Origin: Thelonectria olida
Taxonomy: Eukaryota > Ascomycota > Sordariomycetes > Hypocreales > Nectriaceae
Direction of reading: 5' to 3'
DNA length: 64,000 bases
Assembly (NCBI GenBank): GCA_020736575.1
Contig: JAGPYM010000006.1
Coordinates: 1,674,001-1,738,000, forward strand
The notes beneath the pieces are model-generated. The model was not told the origin of the DNA, ran no database searches, and worked only from the letters and a program-made list of their open reading frames with translations. Both the position numbers and the translations under genes were made by a program. Shown one piece after another: positions 8,114 through 16,832 of the stretch; positions within the stretch are counted from its first letter, which is position 1, and each line of letters opens with the position of its first letter.

Positions 8114-10072
8114 ATGAAGGACGCTCCCCGTCGCTCTACACGCATGAAAACGGTTCTTCCGAAGACTTCCAACTTGAGCCCTGGCGAGCCCAGTCGTCCA
8201 GTCACGAGCCCAGCTCCCCGTAAAGTTGCCAGTATCAAGATTGAGGAGGACACCGTCATGGATGAGGTTCCTCATCGCGCGTTGCGCAGCAATACTGCTA
8301 TTTCGGAGAATTTTGTCTGGCAGCTCAATGAGCCCCATGGTACGCCTGCTTCTCCTCATAAAGTGAGTCCAACTGCAAAGGACAAGGGAAAGTCCAAGGC
8401 TACACACGGCAATGAGATTCCCCATCGCTCTTTGCGCAGCAACACTGTGATTTCGGATGACTTCGTTTGGCACCTCGATGAGGCCAGTGGTACGTCTTCT
8501 TCCCGCAAAGCCCCCAGAATCAAGATTGAGGAGAACACTGTCGAGGATGAGGTTCCCCGTCGCTCTTTGCGGAGCAATACTGCCATCTCGGATGACTTCG
8601 TTTGGAGCTTGGACGACCCTGACCGTCAGTCTTCTTCTCGTAAACCTCCCAGGATCAAGACCGAGGAACACACTACCGGGGATGAGCCTTTCCATCGCTC
8701 TTTGCGTAGCAATACTGTCATCTCGGATGACTTCATGCGGAACTTGGACGAGCCTAGTCGTCAATCTTCTTCTCCTGAAGTTGAAATTGGCAGAGCTGAA
8801 AAGGGCAAGGGAAAATCTCTGTATCGAGATGAGACTCCTCGTCGCTCTTTGCGCAGCAATACTATCATCTCGGATGACTTCATGCGGAACCTAGATGAGC
8901 CCGGCCCTCGATCATCTCGACGGAATGAGCTTCGTGAAACTACCCCATCACCGCCAGTCCATAACACCACCACAACCCCAAGCCCCAGCAAGGAAGCCAT
9001 GGATTGTTCGGGAGATGACACCATATCCATGCCTAGTTTAAGGGATGATGGCTCTCCAATTCGCTGGGGAGAGAATAAAACTCCGGGGCAGTCAAGCGAC
9101 GCATTGCCAGTACCTCTGGCCGTAGAGGGAACATCACAGACGACAAATGCACAACCAGCACGACGAGCTCGAGCCCCTCCGCCCCCTCGCGATGTAGTCG
9201 ATGAGACGGCCAGTTGCCAAATTTGCGCCAAAAAGTTTGAGCATTCGAGACAGCTTCAGTATGTGGAGTGGTTGCGATGGAGAATCTGTGATGATTGCGA
9301 CCAGATCTATGGCCATTGGCGGAAGTTCCGTGAACGATCCTGGGACGATCCATGGTATGCCCATGTGAGAGCTCGCGGCATGGAGTTGCATCTAACAGCT
9401 CGTGCTCAACCAGCTCAAGATACCCAGGCTATTCAACCCGCTGAATTTGCTCAGGCTCAACCACTTCAGGTGACCTGGGAACCATTTCAGGTGACCTGGG
9501 CTGCTCAACCAGCTCAAGCTACCCAGGCTTCTCAATCAGTCGAGTCTGCCCATGCTCAACCACTTCAGGTGACCTGGGTTACTCAACCAACCCAGTCTTC
9601 TCGGGCCGCTCAACCAGCTGCATCTGCTCTGGCTCAACCAGTTCAGTCAACCTGGGTTACCCAACCTGCCCAGCCAGCTCAGGCTGCCCAACCAATTGAC
9701 TACCACTTTCAAGAAGTCTATCGAGCCATGCACCCATCCCCGCCCCCGAGGGATAGGGGACCATCGCCTAGCTACAACTATCTGCCGGCGCCAGGTCTCG
9801 ACTACCCGGCTGCCATGGAGGTTGATAACACCACGCGAGAATTGGAACAGCACAGAGCGCAAGTCAACCAAATGCTTGCACAGCACGACATGAACATGGA
9901 CGACTTTAATTTAGATGACGTTGAGGTATCGGACGCCGATGGTGCAAACCAGAACCAGAGCCAGGCACAGCCCGAAGAGGAGCGGCAGGCTGGACCAGAA
10001 GGTCAATACATTCTGAGACAAAACAACAATGCAGCCTGGTTTGCGTTTTTGGAGAACGCTATGGATATGTAA
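8114..10072 (+). CDS. Repeat protein with ΨKxE motifs and a CxxC-x20-CxxC element, unknown function
   Basis: Intronless, 652 residues from the ATG at 8114 (context CACAATGA). An in-frame ATG at 8027 would add 29 residues, but it has a poor context and lies only 22 bp beyond the TATA box. Residues about 40-270 contain five imperfect copies, 44-49 residues apart, of a block centred on RSLRSNTxISDDFxxxLDEP. Three copies are preceded by IKIEE or IKTEE, matching the SUMO acceptor consensus ΨKxE. Then comes a Thr/Pro-rich linker and a compact segment with CQIC (368-371) and CDDC (392-395) and many Trp residues (WLRWRICDDC, YGHWRKFRERSW), which looks like a small zinc-binding domain. Residues about 430-540 are an Ala/Gln/Pro repeat (AQPLQVTW, TQPAQPAQAA). 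The C-terminus is acidic. Low complexity suggests a mostly disordered nuclear protein; I do not recognise the family. Confidence 0.75.
   Translation: MKDAPRRSTRMKTVLPKTSNLSPGEPSRPVTSPAPRKVASIKIEEDTVMDEVPHRALRSNTAISENFVWQLNEPHGTPASPHKVSPTAKDKGKSKATHGNEIPHRSLRSNTVISDDFVWHLDEASGTSSSRKAPRIKIEENTVEDEVPRRSLRSNTAISDDFVWSLDDPDRQSSSRKPPRIKTEEHTTGDEPFHRSLRSNTVISDDFMRNLDEPSRQSSSPEVEIGRAEKGKGKSLYRDETPRRSLRSNTIISDDFMRNLDEPGPRSSRRNELRETTPSPPVHNTTTTPSPSKEAMDCSGDDTISMPSLRDDGSPIRWGENKTPGQSSDALPVPLAVEGTSQTTNAQPARRARAPPPPRDVVDETASCQICAKKFEHSRQLQYVEWLRWRICDDCDQIYGHWRKFRERSWDDPWYAHVRARGMELHLTARAQPAQDTQAIQPAEFAQAQPLQVTWEPFQVTWAAQPAQATQASQSVESAHAQPLQVTWVTQPTQSSRAAQPAASALAQPVQSTWVTQPAQPAQAAQPIDYHFQEVYRAMHPSPPPRDRGPSPSYNYLPAPGLDYPAAMEVDNTTRELEQHRAQVNQMLAQHDMNMDDFNLDDVEVSDADGANQNQSQAQPEEERQAGPEGQYILRQNNNAAWFAFLENAMDM
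8262..8910 (+). repeat. Five tandem imperfect coding repeats of about 132-147 bp
   Basis: The recurring core encodes RSLRSNTxISDDF and starts near 8275, 8422, 8560, 8692 and 8836, giving spacings of about 147, 138, 132 and 144 bp. Protein identity in the core is near complete, while spacers between cores vary in length and sequence. This fits repeated unit duplication under selection for the core. Confidence 0.8.
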
Positions 10073-10381
10073 TCTACCCATTCCCGGCGGAAACTAAGAA
10101 AGAAAGCAAGAATGTTGCGCTGACAAACTGCCCACAGCTTGGATACCAGTATGACCAAGACATGCATCACAGAGAAGACGATTCGACATGGAGTTGCTGT
10201 CTCAAAGACCGGCTTAGGTATGGTATCTATGATAGATGATGGAGAGGCGCTTTTCTTTAGATATTCCCTTGGCGTTGAACTTCATCGAGTCTGTTATTCT
10301 TGCACTGAATATCTGAACTTTTGCGTGAATATGACTTATTCAAAACTGATCATCTAATCATGATAAAGCAAAGAGACTTGA

Positions 10382-11623
10382 CTAACACTGGAGCTCACTC
10401 CAGCCCGCAGCCACCAGACTCTCGTCTCCAGGTCTATCACCAACACCAGTCCAGTAGAACAGCCCTGCCAAGCCCATCTCCTTTACATATCTCGCCTTCG
10501 CCCGGACTGTGCTTGGCACGTCAAACGACAAGAAGCCCTTGTCCCCGTCCGTGTCGACAAAGTGCGCCGTCGCACAGCCCTCTTCGACGCACGCCTCGCG
10601 CACCCAATGGTCGGGGAAGTCGCAGTAGTCCATCTCGCCGCTGCCGTCAAAAGGATGGCCCGCACCCCGCGCTGTGCCGAAGAAGCGCGCGTACGCCGGA
10701 ATGCCCAGGACAATCCTGGCCGCGGGGAAGCCGCGCGAAATGAGGAACTCGACGCCGGCGTGGGCCGAGGCGCGCAGGGCCGGGTAGACCTCGTTGAGGT
10801 TGCGGCTGGGCGGGAGCAGCTGGGCGTGGTGGCCCGAGACGTCGGTCCAGCCGCCGCAGAAGTCGTACGCCATGAGGTTGATGAAGTCCAGGACGTGAGA
10901 GGCGGCGGCGAGGTTGATGTGCTTGAGGACGTACTCGCCGCACGGGAGGGCGGTGGTCAGGAGGAACCAGGGCGAGGGGAGGGCGCGGCGGGTGTCCTGG
11001 AGGAGGAGGAGGTAGTTTGCGCCGGCTTCCGGGTCTTGGGGGTGTTCCCAGTCGACTATAAGAATATGATGAGTGTTCTGTCATGTATACGGTGGATTGA
11101 TTGCTTGCTTGATACTCACTGTCTGCTCCGTCCAAGTGATGCTTATCGCAGAACTCGCGAATGGCCACGGCAAAGGTCCATCTCGCGTCTGGATTCGCAG
11201 CAAGGGCGGGGAATTCTTTGCTGCCAGAGCCACCGCCGATGGAGACGATTGTTTTTATGTGTGAATGCTCGGTCTTGATCTTGTTAATGGCGGCGAGACA
11301 TCCCTTGACACCGTCGACTTCCTTGTCCATGTCTGCCCATTCATCAAACAGCTGTCATTCATTCAGTGTGAGCTGTCTGTCGATGCCTGGGATATGGGAG
11401 CTGGTACTAACACGAAGAGTTCCATCCTCGTTTACTCTGCAATGAACACACGGGCTTGATCAGTAAATTGCACAAGTCATGATGACGATGCGGGGTTGTA
11501 CTCTACTCACCCGACAAAGGCGTAGAAAATATGCGTGATGGAGGCCAAGTCCAGGCTGGATGGTGGCTTGTCCTTGTAGACGCGCCACGAAGGATAGTAG
11601 ACGGCGTTGACGGGTCGAGACAT
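10382..11623 (-). CDS. GH18 chitinase without signal peptide
   Basis: Hydrolyses beta-1,4-linked GlcNAc polymers by substrate-assisted catalysis. Four exons give 347 residues: 11623-11511, 11436-11412 (25 bp), 11351-11120 and 11055-10382; phases 2, 0 and 1 agree. The protein starts MSRPVNAVYYPSWRVYKDKP, so the TIM barrel begins almost at once with no secretion signal; it may act inside the cell or leave by another route. SIGGGSGSKEF is the conserved strand-3 motif, and DGADIDWE at residues 120-127 is the full DxxDxDxE catalytic motif with E127 as acid. FINLMAYDF and LFYWTGVGD are later barrel strands. The exon 3/4 junction splits the catalytic motif, which supports the intron call. It sits beside a broken nucleotide-sugar dehydrogenase and a broken chitin-synthase-type gene. 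Confidence 0.88.
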
Positions 11624-11933
11624 GATGATATTGTTGAGCAGTCAGATAGATGTTGGCCAAGTAATGAAAGAGAAAAGAGGCCTTCTTAAGACGAAGCTGA
11701 AGACCAAGATTATATAGTTGTATGTCATATATGCATCATTGTGCTACCATCTCAATATTGACCCACCGGGCGCAGCTTTGCATCTGCATACGAGCCTCGA
11801 ATGAGCTGTTTTTATAACGGATAATCGGATGCGATACGTGGGATTGGCGGCTATGACGAAGCTGCTCTCACATGTGCCAAGATGTCGACCAAGAAAAAAA
11901 GATGCCGTTCAAGCCAGCCAAGATGCAGGCCTC

Positions 11934-12952
11934 CTACCACCTGCACCATCTCTCCACGCGAATCCCCTCAACTTCCACCTCGTCAACAAGACCAAAGTCC
12001 ATCTGTTCCTGCTTCATCGCCACCACAACCACGTCAAAGCCCATCAAACATTCCCTGGGCCATTCCGAATCTTCCAGACGCCGAACCTGTGGCATCGCCT
12101 CTTGCTTGACGAGCGCGTCCGCCCACGCCACTTGGACCGTCTGCGACACGGACAGGACGCGCACCAGGTCGACACCAGGGGAGTTGTCGACCTGGGACTG
12201 CCCAGGCTTGAACCCCAGTCCTGCAACGAGGACGCGAGCCGGTTTGCCAGCTAGCTTCTGCAAAGACTCGATGAGACCCAGCGCGAGCTTGCGCGGACGC
12301 TTGCTTCTCCATGGCCACGGAACAGGCTTCCAGGAGGGGGAAGCTGCTGTTGGAAAGCAGGTAGAAGGGGTTGACGGGGATGCAGTGACCGCCAACACCC
12401 ACTCCGGGAGCATATGCCGTGTATCCAAAAGGCTTGGTCGAAGCTGCCGCGCACACTTCGTACGGATTGATGCTGTGCGGGATGCAGGCGTCGGCCATCT
12501 CGTTGGCGTAGGCGATGCAGACCATGCGCTGGCAGTTCTCGTACAGCTTCATCATTTCGGCCACTTCTGGCTTGGAAACGGCCAAGACCTTGTCGAAGAT
12601 GGCCGAATAGATGTCGCTGATGGCGGTCACGGACCCAGGTACGATGTCGTCTAGGCCTGAGACAATCTTAGGGATGGATCGGATTAGAGGCTCGACGCGA
12701 CCGGGATCGACACGCTATTGCCGACATGTTAGTGACATGTTTCCTGCACGAGTTCCAATTTTTCACGACTTACTTCGGGAGACATGCCGGCAAAGGGTCC
12801 TTTGCTCACAGCAAGGGGACCGAGGAGCTGACGGGTCATACCGACAGCAACGGAGCTTTCGATAACCACGGAAGAACCGCGACGGGCAACCCTGCCGACC
12901 ATCTTGAGGGCATCGCAAAGATTGGAAGAGTCAATGGTTTTATCCGGTCTGT
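11934..12952 (-). pseudogene. Broken nucleotide-sugar dehydrogenase (UDP-sugar 6-dehydrogenase family)
   Basis: The family oxidises C6 of UDP-hexoses (UDP-Glc, UDP-GlcNAc or UDP-ManNAc) to uronic acids in two NAD-dependent steps. Two exons remain, 12952-12774 and 12714-11934, with an intact 59-bp intron. Recognisable pieces are SSVVIESSVAVGMTRQLLGP, FAGMSPE/RVDPGR, KPEVAEMMKLYENCQRMVC, GVGGHCIPVNPFYLLSN (the catalytic Cys loop) and VLVAGLGFKPGQS. The N-terminal Rossmann half, at least 110 residues, is missing: exon 1 opens after an acceptor but no upstream exon is visible to 13.4 kb. A frameshift near 12300 moves the frame from EACSVAMEKQAS to RKLALGLIESLQKLAGKPAR. The C-terminus (VERWCRW) is natural. 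Either defect alone should inactivate it. The WecC-like motifs favour a UDP-HexNAc substrate, which is a guess. Confidence 0.8.
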
Positions 12953-14612
12953 CTACATTCCGTCAAGCCATACAGAACGTAGTGCCGAATGGCCGACAAA
13001 CTGCTAATTCATGAACGTGTCAAGGCCACTTAATAGTTCCCGAGTTCATGTTAAGTGTGTGTGTGGAGTTTCGGCACATGAAAACCCTGTGCGGGCAAAC
13101 AACATGGTTCACACGTTGGCAAATGAGGAGGTGACTGATTATCTTTACGGCCTTGGCAGCCTTCTTCTCAAAGCCTGGAACTTCGTATGTTGATCACATT
13201 TTGCGCTCACAGAGACACACTCAGACGTAATTGAGGACACAGGCTATCTTTAGCATCAAGACTGCATGGATCATCTCTTTAGGATGCTGGAGAAGCTTGG
13301 ATTCTGCGTTCTGGAATAGGAAGAAACACCTTGCGTGTTCTGGGCGTCCCATCCTAGTAACGAACTGAAAGAGTACCGACACCGCTGATGCATGAGCTCT
13401 CATATCGTGTTTACTGCGCACCCAGATGGCTGGCTGAGATTGGGCCTAGGCTCCAGAGCTCACTGCAGGTCCCAACAATAGTCTGTCTCGTGTGGAGAGT
13501 GTCTCTTAGTCTAAGAATCCCGCCCTGAGTCTAAGCGATGTGTCCTTGGCTCCTCTGTCAGACTTCATTTGACGTGTTCATCTTCATTCACCTTCCATGA
13601 CGGACCAAAGAAGCCTCATGGGGTCGTTGGGAGGGCAATGTCATTGCACATGTATTGTTAGAATTGGTTGGGCGTGCGAACACCCGGAAGACGTCTCACT
13701 GGACTATTGAACCAAGCAGGACAGGCGTGCTCGTAGAGTCACCATCGTAGGACAGAGGGATAAGGATATATTTGTGACAAGTCTCTCATTCAGGGCCAAG
13801 AAACAAGGATTGACTGGACGGTGGAAGCAATCATGGTATTGATGACCCACCAATCTATGCAGGGAACCGAACCGCAAACACTCTCGTGTACGAACTGTAT
13901 ACCTCCAAATTACTGTGTCAAAACAAACCAGTTCTTTTCCTGGTATTTCTTTTTTCCCTGTCTTGAGCTTTCAGCCCAGAACAGTTGTGATCCGTCTTGT
14001 TATGGCGTAGAGAACCGCTGCTAATCCATGACATGAGTTAAGGCTACCACAGAAAGGGCTCTCAATGCCGCCACTGGACTGTACTAAGTTCCCCTAGAGG
14101 CCTTTATAGGTCTTGTATTTTGGCCCATGCTAGTTAGAACAGGGTCTTCTAGGCTCTCTTGGCAAGCGGCGAGATCAGATAGTTTGGCAGGGGAGGCTTA
14201 TATAGATGCCCTCAATCCTTCGCCAAGGTCAAAAGGGAATGTTGTAGGTCATCCAGATTGAGAATTCATGGAAGAGCCGTCCCTTTCTGCAACCAAGAGG
14301 CAGAGTGAGTCACTGGTCAGCTCTCGGGATTGTTTACATTGGTGGTGTATGTAGGTACAGTGTCGCCTGGCTCTCCGTCTTTGGGAACATCAAATCGACA
14401 ACTTTGCAGATTTTGTGAACATGCCTGTGTAATTCTCTTATGATTATCCTATTCACCTATTTCCCTCTTTTGTTTTCCCCCTCTCCTTTTCTTCCTCTTC
14501 TCACACTCGGCCTTTCAGTCTCAATCTAGACAACAAGCTCTCTCCATGGCTTCTATTCCCGTCGAGAGAGCACCTAGCATTTTCTGATAGAGATGCAAAA
14601 GGTAGGGAGCTT
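12953..14612. other. 1.7-kb stretch with no recognisable gene
   Basis: Lies between the truncated 5' end of the dehydrogenase pseudogene and the chitin-synthase-type pseudogene, which diverge from it. The missing dehydrogenase N-terminus should be here but I could not find it in either frame set. No transposon ends or RNA genes seen. Confidence 0.45.
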
Positions 14613-16832
14613 ATGCCGAATATTTCTTCAAGCATTGTTAAACATGCCCAGATTCAGGCGGCTGGGGGTCAGGCTCGTGTCCGGCTGGCAAGCGGTGCGA
14701 AGCTTCCCTCAAGGGCTCCTTTCTACCCCAGCCCTGCCCGTGCCACTCCATTGAGTGAGGAGATACTATCTTCGACAGATAGCTTCCGTGCTTCGCAGAC
14801 GGCTTCTCCCGATCATCTTGGAGCCAAACATCCACTGATACACCCGGGACGACGACGGCCGCTGCTTCCCTCACAAGCCCTGCCGAAACCAAACCTCAAG
14901 ATCTCATCACACCCCAGCCTCAGCTACCTGTAGCCTTAATCGGCCGTTCTGGCGATGACCTGGGTGATGGTGGTCGACGATCATCTCCCTCTGTCTTAGA
15001 GACTGCCCCTGACCAACCCCAAGCTCCTGCGCTCCAGGTCGAAGACATCAGTGCTTCGCAACCCAAGGCTGAGATAGCCACTGAAGAAGGTGTTGAACAT
15101 ACGACGCTCACGAAACGCGGTGAGAGAAAGGTCGCATCCCAGAAGTACATCATGACAGCCTCGCTCATTGCCGTCAAGTCAGTCTTCTGTTGACTAACAC
15201 GCACTGTAACTCTGAGGCTAATTTGTATCACAGTTTCATCTTCATCTTTGCCTCTTAGTGGTGGCCAAAGTACTACTACATCTACCTCCCCTTCATCTCG
15301 TTTCCCCTCGTCCTCAATTGCTGTATGATCGCGTCTATTGCCTTTTTCACCCTCCTCCACGCCATGCGCCCTGAGAAGGTGATCGAACCCGACTACCTCG
15401 AGAGCTTGGTCTATGTGATCCCCTACTACAATGAGATCTGTGAGGAATGCGTGCGCTCCCTCGACTCGCTCGTCAACCAAACTGGCGTCGAGAACCACAA
15501 GAAGGGCATCATGGCCATTTGCGACGGCCGCGTTCGTGGACCCGGCATGGCAAAGACGACTGCCGATTACCTCAACGAGGACATCTTCCTCCAGCAGACC
15601 CAGCGCAAGAAGACCATGGGCGCATACACGGCTTGGGACGGCCAGCAGATGGACATCGAAGTCTCCAAGGGTGTCTACAAGGGCACGCCATTCTACTGCA
15701 TCGTCAAAGAGCAGAACCAGGGGAAGCGGGACAGTCTCATCGTCATCCGATCGTTCTTGTACAAGTTCAACGTTCGCGCCCAGAACCCCAGCACGCTCTT
15801 TTCCTGCGAGTTTCTCGACTCCATGGCCAACTAGCTGGCCAACGACGTCAAGGTCGGTTCGGTCGACCACCTCGTTGGCATGGATGCCGACACCGTCTTC
15901 GAGGACAAGTGCATCTCGGAGCTCCTCAAGGAGTCCAAGTATCCAAACACGGTCGGCGTGTGCGGCTACGTGGCCGTCGACTTCAAGGACGGCAACTGGA
16001 ACCTCTGGTCCATCTACCAATCCGCCGAGTACACCATCGCCCAAGGCCTCCGCCGTCTGCACCAGTCCATCGCCACCAAGAAGGTCTCCCGCCTCCCCGG
16101 GTGCTGCCAGCTGCTGAAGATCTGCGAGGAGGCGTGCGGCGACCTGGTGCTGGTCGATCTCTTCGGCTACCACCCGCAGCCCATGGACGGCATGATCAAA
16201 CGCATCCGGGCTACGGCGTCGGAGGACCGCAACCACATCTGCCAGCTCCTTGTGACGTTTCCTCAGGCGCAGACGCGCCAGGCCCTCCGTGCGCGCGCCC
16301 AAACCGACGTTCCGCACTCGTAGAACGTCTTCCTCTCTCAACGACGGCGTTGGACGCTCGGCGCTACAAGTAACGACCTACTCCTCTTTACTTCGCGGAA
16401 CTGCCAGTGGTGGGAGCGCATCGTAGCGTTCTCCAACGTCCTCACATGGTCCCTGAAAGTCTTCGTTATTGCGTCGATTGGTTGCATGATTGTGGCCTTC
16501 ATAAGCCAGCCGTGGTGGCTCATCCTAGCCTTTGCCGGCGTCATGGTCATTCCTCTCGTCTACTACGTCGTCATGGCGACCTGGCTGCCTCGAAATCTCC
16601 TCGAACGAGCCCAGTTTTTGCTAGACCTGTTTGTCTTTGTCTTCTTCGGCCCTTCCTCAACATCGCCGTCATGGTCTACGCAGTCATCAACATGGACAAC
16701 TTCGGTTGGGGCAAGACTCGCCAGGTTCTTGAGGAGGACCTAGATGAGAAGACTAAAGGAAATGAGTCGCCTTCTTCTGAAGATGAGGATTCGAACCACC
16801 AAAAGGAGCGATATGCTGTCACGGCAGCTTAA
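14613..16832 (+). pseudogene. Broken chitin-synthase-type family 2 glycosyltransferase
   Basis: GT2 enzymes of this type polymerise UDP-GlcNAc at the plasma membrane. The reading frame is recognisable end to end: a Ser/Thr/Pro-rich N-terminus, an intron at 15178-15233, a first membrane segment (YYYIYLPFISFPLVLNCC), VIPYYNE, EQNQGKRDSLIVI, LVGMDADT (the DxD site) and FLSQRRRWTLGATSNDLLLF, which contains the (Q/R)xxRW product-binding motif. Two more membrane segments follow near 16480-16700. It is broken by three in-frame TAG codons (15256-15258, 15832-15834, 16321-16323). The first and third replace what family context says should be Trp (ASxWWPKY, PHSxNVFLSQ). A one-base frameshift near 16655 precedes FLNIAVMVYAVINMDNF, and another is likely near 14815. 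The C-terminus is an acidic Ser-rich tail. TGG-to-TAG changes fit RIP-type mutation. Confidence 0.82.

Noticed and set aside
8069..8764. 231-codon minus-strand ORF over the repeat protein
   Set aside because: Antisense of the tandem repeats; its apparent repeats simply mirror the sense strand.
14920..16341. 473-codon minus-strand ORF opposite the GT2 pseudogene
   Set aside because: It is the complement of the recognisable GT2 sequence; its Val/Asp/Leu-rich translation is the usual artefact of a GC-rich third position on the sense strand.
16655..16832. Separate small gene after the GT2 sequence
   Set aside because: The frame-0 tail (NIAVMVYAVINMDNFGWGKT) continues the GT2 protein after a one-base shift.
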